The notes beneath the pieces were generated by a model. It made no database searches and was not told the origin of the DNA. It saw nothing but the letters and a program-made list of their open reading frames with translations. A program made the translations under genes and the position numbers. From Nemertoderma westbladi (lineage: Eukaryota > Xenacoelomorpha > Nemertodermatida > Nemertodermatidae), in NCBI GenBank assembly GCA_032718475.1, contig JAUCBJ010003738.1, positions 1-22,440 of the forward strand: a stretch of 22,440 bases of DNA, given 5' to 3'. Positions within the stretch are counted from its first letter, which is position 1, and each line of letters starts with the position of its first letter. Below, piece by piece: positions 1-9,236 of this stretch.

Positions 1-1337
1 CTGTGTCTTTGTGGGGCTGGAGACCCTAATCCATCTTCAGTTCTCACTATACCGCTAGAGTCAGAAATGTCTGAATAGAAATGAAAGAGGTAAAAAGTGA
101 TTAGGCGAAATCTGCTTAAAATTTGCTAATACAGTAATACTTTCGAATTAGTACTTAAATTAAATTTAAGTCACGTGCTGCGCGAAGGCCCCACTTCGTG
201 TCTGTATATATGTATAACCATCCAATATCTCAAAGCAGGTACGCAAAAATTTTAATAACAAACTCTACATAGATTTTTGTTGCGCACAAGACTGTTTATT
301 TTTTGTAAACATTTTTTATGTTTATTTTTTATTTTTTCGTTTCACGGGGTCACTGAAAAATAGCGGTTTTGAAAATTTAATGTCGAATTTCACCGATTTC
401 AATTCGACGAGTATGCACCAACTTTTTTATTTGGGCTATTTAGTCATTTGAGCAACATATTTGAGCCTCAGAATCTTTTCAAATATCGCCAATCTCGCAC
501 AGAACGTCGCCAAAATTTGTTAGTCCGGCAAAAAAACGCACTAATTCGTCTAAAAGAGTAAATTATTGGTTGCAGAATAATATGATTCAACTATAGAAAA
601 ACCAGTAAGCTGGCTGGTTATAAGGAGACCGTCCATAGACAAACGTAGTGTTAGTTGGGTCCCTCCTCATTCATTATCATCAACCTATAAAACATTTGAA
701 CGGCCAAGTGCTTACAATGATATTCCCATAGGATTCACTGGGAAGAGCTATTCAGCTGGGGGGTAATACGTTATACAAAATAAAAGTTGATGTTTGATTA
801 CTGTGAGTGAGATAGTAATCAATTTGGCAAGTAATATACTTATCTGCAGTTTGGGCTATCCATTCAATAAAAATAGTAGTAGCTTACTAGGCCCTCATGA
901 GTACCAGCAGGCTGGTGTTTCTATCGTTGAATTGATGGCAATTTTCGTGTTTTCATTTTTACTCACTCGGGGTACTGGTTTGAGAGGCAGGTTCGTTTAA
1001 AGCCAGCTTGCTGGCTTTCTAGTTTAAAGTGAATATTTAAGAAAACATATTTTATTACAAAATGAAAGTTTTTTTTATTCTCCATATCCGCATTTCCTCG
1101 ACCTTCGGCCTCTCATAAATATGTTTTTTTTTTTGCTATATTTAATAATTGCTGAAAAAAATTTGAAAATTGTATTAAAGTGAGATGGTGTACTGTAAAC
1201 TACAGTGGAAACCAGTTGTAATACTTAAAATTGTTTAATTGAAAAGTGAAATAGAACAGCAGAATTCATTGCATATTGACACTTTTTCATATTTTTGTTC
1301 TATTTTTTAAGCAACCAATATTTATCCTTCCGTTTAG
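1..1337 (+). other. Intron of the AP-3 beta gene (3' part), no exon seen
   Basis: This AT-rich stretch ends in a splice acceptor (TTTAG at 1333-1337) directly before the first recognisable AP-3 beta exon, so it is at least partly intron. I found no stretch resembling the more N-terminal adaptin trunk on the + strand, so the preceding exons should lie upstream of the window. It contains three short hairpin-forming words built on CCAGC/GCTGG (about 599-620, 903-917 and 1000-1020) that may bound a small inverted-repeat element. Near 174-194 it contains a 21-bp word that recurs inverted at 22202-22222. Confidence 0.6.
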
Positions 1338-1891
1338 ATACGCCAGAACTCAGTTTCTGGACCCCAACAGTAACGAAGCACTCCTCCAATCAGAGAACAC
1401 CGCCGCATCCGGTTTCTATGACGACGACCAATCAGAGAGCGACGAACCGACAACGACTACCCCCGCCACCCGCCCCTACGTAATGGACCCTGACCACCGA
1501 CTGTTACTGCGGGTAACCAAACCGCTCCTCCAATCCCGTAACTCCGCGGTGGTTATGTCGGTCGCCCAGATGTACGCCCACCTGGCGCCCCGTGCCGAGA
1601 TGGGCGTCGTATCCAAACCGCTGGTGCGACTGCTACGCTCCCACCCCGAGGTACAAGCCGTCGTACTTACCAACCTCGCTACCATCTGCTCTCGCAGACG
1701 CGATATCTTCGACCCCTACCTAAAGAGTTTCTTCATTCGCTCCTCCGATTTAACGCATATAAAACTCCTGAAACTAGAAATCCTTGTCAGCTTGGCAACC
1801 GAGTCCAATATTTCTGTTATCCTGCGGGAGTTCCAGGCTTACGTACACAGCACTGATAAAAACTTAGCTGGAGCCACTATACAGGCAATAG
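1338..1891 (+). CDS. AP3B1: AP-3 complex subunit beta, internal exon (adaptin trunk, second part)
   Basis: The exon encodes 184 full codons of the beta (beta3) large subunit of the AP-3 adaptor. AP-3 sorts cargo from endosomes or the trans-Golgi to lysosomes and lysosome-related organelles. Recognition rests on family-specific strings: RYARTQF at the start, a short acidic spacer ([11 protein letters not shown]), then [46 protein letters not shown] and [12 protein letters not shown], all in the order of animal AP3B1/AP3B2. These are helical HEAT-like repeats of the adaptin N-terminal domain. The upstream junction is TTTAG|A, which supplies the third base of an Arg codon (phase 2). The downstream junction is ATAG|GTGAGT, a strong donor that leaves the first base of a Gly codon. 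An open frame running upstream from an ATG at 1276 is intron read-through, not a start. Most invertebrates have one AP3B gene, so the vertebrate AP3B1/AP3B2 distinction need not apply. Confidence 0.95.
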
Positions 1892-2198
1892 GTGAGTCGG
1901 TATACCGTAGTTTGCATCTCATACAGTTAACTTTTTTCTTTATTTTCATTTTTACTAATTTTTTTTCATTTTTTTTCTCATTTTTTTTATTTTTTTTCTC
2001 ATTTTTTTTATTTTTTTCTCAATTTTTTTATAACTACAACTACATTTATATTACGCTGAATAAAATTTCACATATTTACAAGTGAGCAGGGCGTGTTAGT
2101 AATATATACGCCGTGTGATAAATTATATTCCAATTTATGTTCCAAAATGAATATTACGTATGTAAAAATTAACACAATTATTAATTATTGAATACTAG
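1892..2198 (+). other. Intron with T-rich low-complexity tract
   Basis: A 307-bp intron with a GTGAGT donor and a CTAG acceptor. It contains a strongly pyrimidine-biased tract at about 1930-2030 made of runs of T interrupted by CTCA. That tract stays open in the frame of the upstream exon and yields a meaningless Phe-rich extension. No gene is seen. Confidence 0.85.
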
Positions 2199-2518
2199 GT
2201 AGATGTGCTACGACTATTAGCGGCGTATCCGACGCCTGTTTAACGGGTTTGGTTACCTTGATGAGTTGTCGTGACGAGATTGTAGTTGCCGAATCCGTCG
2301 TAGTCATTAAGAAACTGCTACAACTCAAAGAGGAAGACCACCACTCCGTTATAGCGCACATGGCGAAGCTACTAGACTCTATCAAGGTGCCCATGGCCCG
2401 GGCCTCTATATGCTGGTTGCTCGGAGAATATTGCGATAAGGTTCCCAAGATCGCACCCGATGCACTTCGGAAAATGGCCAAAGGATTTACTGCAGAGGAA
2501 GATATTACTAAATTACAG
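2199..2518 (+). CDS. AP3B1: AP-3 complex subunit beta, internal exon (adaptin trunk)
   Basis: With the G carried over from 1891, the first two bases complete a Gly codon. The exon then reads [19 protein letters not shown], followed by [58 protein letters not shown] and [14 protein letters not shown]. The order and spacing match the most conserved stretch of the AP3B trunk. The exon must begin at 2199 after ACTAG, well before the first ATG in this frame (2249), and it ends in phase 0 at CAG|GTTTGT. It supplies 106 full codons. The trunk assembles with the delta, mu3 and sigma3 subunits in the AP-3 core; that role comes from family knowledge. The following intron is the 7.5-kb one filled with repeats. 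Confidence 0.95.
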
Positions 2519-2549
2519 GTTTGTATAAAAGTGAAGTAAAAACAATTGT

Positions 2550-5500
2550 ACAGTAATCTTGTAGAGATAGTAGTAGACAGTAGAGATTGCATGGAATTTG
2601 AAACAGAGATAGTTTCATCTCCCTCCTCCTTACTGGGTGAGCCAGAATTTTTATTTTCGCTATTATTCTTTAGCTACAAGCGTTTGAAAAAGGTGTCTCC
2701 GACGATATTGCAGCAGTCGTACTGCAGTTATTCTTTAATCTTATTTAGTGATTTGTTGGTTCCGATGGAACGATGACATTGCAAATTTGCTAGGATTCGT
2801 GATATATACTAACATCTTAATTTTGTTACGAAATATCTGAGATTGTCGTTGGAATGTTGCATGGTTTAGCATCCACTCGAGGCCATTTTATTGCCAAATC
2901 TAGAACAATAAATAATCAGTATTAGAAAAACTATATTCTGGAATGTTATTCAACTAAAATAGCCTCATGTAACTTACGTGAGACTATAGATACTGCATCA
3001 AGTGCAGCATTTGGAATACCAGGTTTTCATCTGGTGTCAAACCAACAAACCTCTATAAATGCTATACGACTGCGGTGTAACTGGTGAAAGAAATGTCGAA
3101 GGAGTAGACTAGACACCTTTTTCGAACGTTTGTTGCTAAAGATTTAAAAGCTAAAATATAAATTCTGACTCACCCGGGAGGAGGAGGGAGGTGAATCTAA
3201 CTGATCTGACTCACCCGGGAGGAGGAGGGAGGTGAATCTAACTGATCTGACTCACCCGGGAGGAGGAGGGAGGTGAATCTAACTGATCTGACTCACCCGG
3301 GAGGAGGAGGGGGGTGAAACTAACTCACCCGGGAGGAGGAGGGGGGTGAATCTAACTGATATGACTCACCCGGGAGGAGGAGGGAGGTGAATCTAACTGA
3401 TCTGACTCACCCGGGAGGAGGAGGGGGGTGAATCTAACTGATATGACTCACCCGGGAGGAGGAGGGAGGTGAATCTAACTGATCTGACTCACCCGGGAGG
3501 AGGAGGGAGGTGAATCTAACTGATCTGACTCACCCGGGAGGAGGAGGGGGGTGAATCTAACTGATATGACTCACCCGGGAGGAGGAGGGAGGTGAATCTA
3601 ACTGATCTGACTCACCCGGGAGGAGGAGGGGGGTGAATCTAACTGATATGACTCACCCGGGAGGAGGAGGGAGGTGAATCTAACTGATCTGACTCACCCG
3701 GGAGGAGGAGGGGGGTGAATCTAACTGATATGACTCACCCGGGAGGAGGAGGGAGGTGAATCTAACTGATCTGACTCACCCGGGAGGAGGAGGGAGGTGA
3801 ATCTAACTGATCTGACTCAGCCGGGAGGAGGAGGGAGGTGAATCTAACTGATCTGACTCACCCGGGAGGAGGAGGGGGGTGAAACTAACTGATCTGACTC
3901 ACCCGGGAGGAGGAGGGGGGTGAATCTAACTGATCTGACTCACCCGGGAGGAGGAGGGAGGTGAATCTAACTGATCTGACTCACCCGGGAGGAGGAGGGG
4001 GGTGAAACTAACTCACCCGGGAGGAGGAGGGGGGTGAATCTAACTGTTATGACTCACCCGGGAGGAGGAGGGAGGTGAATCTAACTGATCTGACTCACCC
4101 GGGAGGAGGAGGGGGGTGAAACTAACTGATCTGACTCACCCGGGAGGAGGAGGGGGGTGAATCTAACTGATCTGACTCACCCGGGAGGAGGAGGGAGGTG
4201 AATCTAACTGATCTGACTCACCCGGGAGGAGGAGGGAGGTGAATCTAACTGATCTGACTCACCCGGGAGGAGGAGGGAGGTGAATCTAACTGATCTGACT
4301 CACCCGGGAGGAGGAGGGGGGTGAAACTAACTCACCCGGGAGGAGGAGGGGGGTGAATCTAACTGATATGACTCACCCGGGAGGAGGAGGGAGGTGAATC
4401 TAACTGATCTGACTCACCCGGGAGGAGGAGGGGGGTGAATCTAACTGATATGACTCACCCGGGAGGAGGAGGGAGGTGAATCTAACTGATCTGACTCACC
4501 CGGGAGGAGGAGGGAGGTGAATCTAACTGATCTGACTCACCCGGGAGGAGGAGGGGGGTGAATCTAACTGATATGACTCACCCGGGAGGAGGAGGGAGGT
4601 GAATCTAACTGATCTGACTCACCCGGGAGGAGGAGGGGGGTGAATCTAACTGATATGACTCACCCGGGAGGAGGAGGGAGGTGAATCTAACTGATCTGAC
4701 TCACCCGGGAGGAGGAGGGGGGTGAATCTAACTGATATGACTCACCCGGGAGGAGGAGGGAGGTGAATCTAACTGATCTGACTCACCCGGGAGGAGGAGG
4801 GAGGTGAATCTAACTGATCTGACTCAGCCGGGAGGAGGAGGGAGGTGAATCTAACTGATCTGACTCACCCGGGAGGAGGAGGGGGGTGAAACTAACTGAT
4901 CTGACTCACCCGGGAGGAGGAGGGGGGTGAATCTAACTGATCTGACTCACCCGGGAGGAGGAGGGAGGTGAATCTAACTGATCTGACTCACCCGGGAGGA
5001 GGAGGGGGGTGAAACTAACTCACCCGGGAGGAGGAGGGGGGTGAATCTAACTGTTATGACTCACCCGGGAGGAGGAGGGAGGTGAATCTAACTGATCTGA
5101 CTCACCCGGGAGGAGGAGGGGGGTGAAACTAACTGATCTGACTCACCCGGGAGGAGGAGGGGGGTGAATCTAACTGATCTGACTCACCCGGGAGGAGGAG
5201 GGAGGTGAATCTAACTGATCTGACTCACCCGGGGGGAGGGGGGGGGGTGAAACTAACTCACCCGGGAGGAGGAGGGGGGTGAATCTAACTGATATGACTC
5301 ACCCGGGAGGAGGAGGGGGGTGAAACAAACTCACCCGGGAGGAGGAGGGGGGTGAATCTAACTGATATGACTCACCCGGGAGGAGGAGGGGTGTGAATCT
5401 AACTGATATGACTCACCCGGGAGGAGGAGGGAGGTGAATCTAACTGATCTGACTCACCCGGGGGGAGGAGGGGGGTGAAACTAACTCACCCGGGAGGAGG

Positions 5501-5890
5501 AGGGGGGTGAATCTAACTGATATGACTCACCCGGGAGGAGGAGGGGGGTGAAACTAACTGATCTGACTCACCCGGGAGGAGGATGGGGGTGAAACTAACT
5601 CACCCGGAAGGAGGAGGGGGGTGAATCTAACTGATATGACTCACCCGGGAGGAGGAGGGGGGTGAAACTAACCCTCTGACTCACCCGGGAGGAGGAGGGA
5701 GGTGAAACTAACTGATCTGACTCACCCGGGAGGAGGATGGGGGTGAAACTAACTCACCCGGGAGGAGGAGGGGGGTGAATCTAACTGATCTGACTCACCC
5801 GGGAGGAGGAGGGGGGTGAAACTAACTCACCCGGGAGGAGGAGGGGGGTGAAACTAACCCTGTTTATAATTTTATGCGATTATACAAGTT
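2550..5890. mobile_element. Palindromic (inverted-repeat) non-autonomous element with an expanded right arm
   Basis: The left arm (about 2556-2760) and the right arm (about 3060-3180, continuing after the minisatellite at 5859-5890) are imperfect inverted copies. GGGTGAGCCAGAAT near 2635 faces ATTCTGACTCACCC near 3162. AGCTACAAGCGTTT near 2674 faces an AACGTTTGTTGCT-like segment near 3126. The same arms recur at 16099-16695, and a right-arm copy lies at 18590-19045, so this is a dispersed family. I see no transposase coding. The right arm contains the 68-unit minisatellite listed separately. The left end starts only about 30-40 bp after the splice donor at 2519. The outer boundaries are approximate and I could not define a target-site duplication. 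Confidence 0.7.
3164..5858 (+). repeat. G-rich minisatellite, about 68 units of 41 bp (long) or 32 bp (short)
   Basis: The long unit reads TCTGACTCACCCGGGAGGAG followed by GAGGGAGGTGAATCTAACTGA. Variants are A or G in GGG[A/G]GGTGAA, TCT or AAC after GTGAA, and a TGATCTG, TGATATG or TGTTATG linker. Short units lack 9 bp (TGATCTGAC). By eye, units 1-25 (3164-4170) and 26-50 (4171-5177) carry the same series of variants, giving a 1007-bp higher-order repeat (23 long plus 2 short units). Rare markers sit exactly 1007 bp apart: CTCAGCC at 3820/4827 and CTGTTAT at 4044/5051. Units after about 5220 are more diverged. The + strand is rich in GGGAGGAGGAGGG, which could form a two-tetrad G-quadruplex. 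CCCGGG occurs in almost every unit. Confidence 0.95.
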
Positions 5891-6311
5891 GTCTAGGTTT
5901 ACGTTAAAGTGTTATATCATTTAACTAGCTTTATGTAAATATGCCATTACCCCCAATGAAAGAATTTTCGAAAATTTACAAAATTTTTAAAAAAATAATT
6001 TTATTTATTTTTTTGTAGTTTCATGCTTTCCTGTTGGGACATCGGTTTTCACCATTGAATGATATTTTCACTACAAATACAGAACAACAGTATTTATTGC
6101 TGATATTCATGACTCTAATATAAAAAAACATTTTTCTCAGTTTGTCGATTATGAAATTTTTTATCACTAAATTATCTTCTACTTTTTTATTTTTTACTCA
6201 ATTTTCCTCAAATATTTACCAAAATGTTGAACAGCTTTAGCGTTATGTAAGTATTGGTTTTGTAAAATGTGGCAATTTGGATCTTCTAGATCCGATATTG
6301 TAAGAACTGCA

Positions 6312-6576
6312 GGGCCGAGTAACTCAAAAAATCTTGAGATTCATTGACCTTGAAATCCACTTCAAGATCACATTGAAACTCAAGTTTTACCTTAACTAAG
6401 ATTTTCTTGAGTTTCAGTCAAGAGGGTAACTCAAAGCAATACTTAGTCATGGTGAATCTTGAAATTTCAATTTTACCTTGAGGAAAATCTCAAGTTGAGT
6501 TCAGATTGGAATACCAGTAAAATAGATTCATTGTTAGTTTAAAGGTCAATCTCAAGATTTTTTAGGTAATCGGCCC
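6312..6576. mobile_element. Small inverted-repeat element (MITE-like), 265 bp
   Basis: Imperfect terminal inverted repeats: GGGCCGAGTAACTC then AAAAAATCTTGAGATT at 6312-6352, facing AATCTCAAGATTTTTTAGG then TAATCGGCCC at 6542-6576. The interior has several more CTCAAG/CTTGAG words and no open frame. Its size and TIRs fit a miniature non-autonomous DNA transposon. I cannot assign a superfamily, because no clear target-site duplication is visible. Confidence 0.75.
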
Positions 6577-6749
6577 AGCTCTTTGTCTATCTCAAAATAT
6601 ATCAATTATTTGTCTATAACAAAATATACGCAAAATATAGTCGGAATCCGAACATACTAAAAACCTCATGTTCTACCTCTATGTTTAATGTGCCAAACTC
6701 TTGGACCGCGAACGTCAACCCAGATTGTCTTACTGCTTCTTCCACATCC

Positions 6750-6769
6750 GGGGGGGGGGGGGGGGGGGG
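6750..6769 (+). repeat. Poly-G run, 20 nt
   Basis: It is followed by TTTATTCGGGGTAGCGTTTAA, a segment that recurs in related form near 7062-7090 in the same orientation. The two may be the edges of one small repeat. Confidence 0.95.
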
Positions 6770-7138
6770 TTTATTCGGGGTAGCGTTTAACTTCCAAATT
6801 GTGAGGTATGTGTGGGGGGCAGTTATGTATATTTATGTTCCAGATTTTCAGCATTTTGAATCTAATTACCCTAATAAAGAATGTTGTTAATTTCAAGAAA
6901 ACAAGTTAAACAAATGAAATAATTCAAATAAAACCAGGATTATCTTTATTACAATGCAGCCTATTACCGCGGTACAACACCCGACTACATTTTACCTTCA
7001 GTCTTAACAATCAGTTAACTCTTAATGTTAACCTCCCACATTGTAATATTATTAGACGCCGGGGCGGTTATTCGGGAAAGGCGTTTAAGTTGCTAATTTG
7101 ATGGTAAGGGGGGCGTTAATTTGAGGGGGCGTTTATTC

Positions 7139-7158
7139 GGGGGGGGGGGGGGGGGGGG
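7139..7158 (+). repeat. Poly-G run, 20 nt
   Basis: It sits after GGGGGCGTTTATTC and before TCTTATTCGAG, 40 bp upstream of the foldback-like element. The TTATTCG flank is shared with the run at 6750. Confidence 0.95.
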
Positions 7159-7198
7159 TCTTATTCGAGTAAATACGGTAATTTCGTGGGGGGTCAGA

Positions 7199-7946
7199 GT
7201 AAAACGCGGATCCGGATCAGGATCCGGATTCTATCATTTAACATTGTCCCTATGGAAGTCGACTGAATTTACACTTTTAGGGTGTAATCTGCGGATCCGT
7301 GCACTGCTAAATTTACCGAATCCGTAACCGAGTGTAAAATGCGGATTGGCCTTTTTTTTCAGATCCGGAACGGAGTGTAAAGCGCGGATTCATGTTTTAG
7401 GCTAAATCCTGAACGGAGTGGAGTGTAAAACGCGGATTCATTTTTCTACTGAATCCGGGATTGGGTGTAAAATACGGATTCAGGTTTATTACAAAGTTTT
7501 ATTAAATCCGGGAAGGGGTGTAAAATGCGGATTCAAATTAATTACCATGTTTTATTGGATCCGGAATGGAGTGTAAAACACGGATTTACGTTAATTACCA
7601 AGTTTTGTTGGATCCGGAATGGAGTGTAAAACACGGATTTACGTTAATTACCAAGTTTTATTGGATCCGGAATGGAGTGTAAAACACGGATTTATGTTAA
7701 TTACCAAGTTTTATTGGATCCGGAATGGAGTGTAAAACACGGATTTACGTTAATTACCAAGTTTTATTGGATCCGGAATGGAGTGTAAAACACGGATTTT
7801 CGTTAATTACTAAGTTTTATTGGATCCGGAATGGAGTGTAAAACACGGATTTACGTTAATTACCAAGTTGTATTGGATCCGGAACGGAGTGTAAAACGCG
7901 GATTCAAGTTAATTAGTAAGTTTTAATGAACAATTTGTAAAACGCA
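7199..7946 (+). repeat. Left-arm 53-bp tandem array of the foldback-like element
   Basis: Regular units lie between about 7505 and 7930, with GGATCCGG at 7557, 7610 and 7663 (spacing exactly 53). Each unit contains GTGTAAAA, CGGATT and TTAATTACCAAGTTTTATT. The outer part (7199-7500) is the same motif in degenerate form with shortened spacing. It is therefore older or less homogenised than the inner units. Confidence 0.9.
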
Positions 7947-8001
7947 TATGCAATAAAGACCCAGACCCTCATCTAGTTACAATTATTAATTAGTGCAATG
8001 T

Positions 8002-8184
8002 TTATTGTTCTTTAGTAACTTTTCTTGGCTTGCTGACTTTCCTGGTTTTTTTCTTCTCCGGACTCGGGGTGCACGATGTTTGCGTAGTAAGTTCAAGCGG
8101 CTCAACAATGGCTGTATCATTGGTTGGACTCGGAATAACGAATCCCGTAAATGGAACCTTTACAAAGTCATCACTGTCATCCAT
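8002..8184 (-). CDS. Possible 60-residue ORF in the core of the foldback-like element
   Basis: Reading down from ATG 8184 to TAA 8002, this encodes a short acidic start (MDDSDDF), a middle rich in Pro and Thr, and a strongly basic end (EKKKTRKVSKPRKVTKEQ). The stop codon overlaps an AATAAA. It resembles no family I know. It could be a leftover N-terminal piece of an element-encoded or captured protein, or chance. The acidic-to-basic layout with an intact start and stop is the only reason to list it; two + strand frames across the same DNA are also open. Confidence 0.2.
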   Translation of the reverse strand: MDDSDDFVKVPFTGFVIPSPTNDTAIVEPLELTTQTSCTPSPEKKKTRKVSKPRKVTKEQ

Positions 8185-8548
8185 GTTTAATAAGAAATTA
8201 AATAAGAAATTATACTGAACAGTTCAGCCTCCATAAATTAGGAAGGCAGCACGCTTGCAAGGCCTTAAAGAGAGTAGTACGCTATGATGCAGTACAAACT
8301 ACTGCCAGCTAGGCAGAACATTGATTCTTGTTTGTAAGGGAGGTTGGGATGGATAAGCCAATCAGGGAACAGGACAGTAATCCTACCATACAATTGTCTA
8401 CAGAGCCGCTCTACCAGAGAGGTCACGTTCCCACGGTAGTAGTGTTTCAGCTAATCAATATCTAATAATGTCTGACGGCCAAACATCACCATCGCCCTTA
8501 TTAATAATTCATTGGGAAGCATTGACCCCTATTAACCCTATCCATACC

Positions 8549-8566
8549 GGGGGGGGGGGGGGGGGG
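8549..8566 (+). repeat. Poly-G run, 18 nt
   Basis: It lies in the core of the foldback-like element after CCTATCCATACC. The flank ACTTTTGGAGACGC shows no similarity to the flanks of the other runs. Confidence 0.95.
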
Positions 8567-8696
8567 ACTTTTGGAGACGCACTTTATTTGATTGCTTGGT
8601 TCAAAGCCAAACCACATTTATTGCAAGTGAAATTCCGTTACTTTTCCTAAAATGTATTATTCTTTATCTTAAAACAAAAATTAATTGGTACTTTTG

Positions 8697-9106
8697 CACT
8701 TTAGGTCCCCACCCCTAGATTTTTTTTGTGTGTGTTTTTTATGCAAATTACACTACTACAAGGTTAGTGTGACTATCTAGGAACATTTTTGAACATTTTT
8801 GAACATTTTTTTTTTAGAAATTATAAAAAATGTGAAAGTCAATGATATTTCAGGAAATTATTAAAAATGTGAAAGTCAATGATATTTCAGGTTAAACTGT
8901 TGAAGAATATATTAATGACCAAAATAATTTCCAAAAATTACTAGCTAGTAAAAAATACTAGCATTATACCATAAAAAATGTAGGTACATATGTATTTATG
9001 TGTAAATACATAAAAATGTTCTCAGATAATGCTATTCATATTCTAGAACATAATAATATTATGTTTCCTTGATATAAAAAAATCTGGGTGGTGGGGACCT
9101 AAAGTG
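8697..9106. mobile_element. Nested small inverted-repeat element, about 410 bp
   Basis: CACTTTAGGTCCCCACC (8697-8713) is perfectly inverted at 9090-9106, and the similarity continues inward as CTAGATTTTTTT facing AAAAAAATCT. The interior is AT-rich. It holds three GAACATTTTT decamers (8781-8810) and a 37-bp tandem duplication. It is nested in the core of the foldback-like element, so it probably inserted later. I could not identify a target-site duplication. Confidence 0.75.
8817..8890 (+). repeat. Tandem duplication of a 37-bp unit
   Basis: Units at 8817-8853 and 8854-8890 are nearly identical (AATGTGAAAGTCAATGATAT in both). The second has one internal A/T difference in the ATTATAAAAA / ATTATTAAAA stretch. 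Confidence 0.9.
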
Positions 9107-9132
9107 GCCCCTAGACATAGACAAATTATTAA

Positions 9133-9225
9133 GGTGTCTATTAACTATTAAGGTGTCCCCCATTAATGTTTATGTCCCTCATTAATGTGTGTCCCTCATT
9201 AATAGTTGTGTCCCTCATTAACAAA
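9133..9225 (+). repeat. Short degenerate repeat of TGTCCCTCATTAAT
   Basis: Four or five imperfect copies of a 14-bp motif (TGTCCC-CATTAAT) with variable spacers lie just inside the right arm of the foldback-like element. Confidence 0.7.
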
Positions 9226-9236
9226 CTCAGTAATTA

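Noticed and set aside
794-1000. 68-codon + strand frame upstream of the first AP-3 beta exon
   Set aside because: Does not match the adaptin trunk segment expected before RYARTQF, has a non-ATG start, and overlaps hairpin repeats.
3164-5858. CRISPR-like appearance of regular repeats
   Set aside because: Units are contiguous and differ by point variants, with no unique spacers, and the context is a eukaryotic intron.
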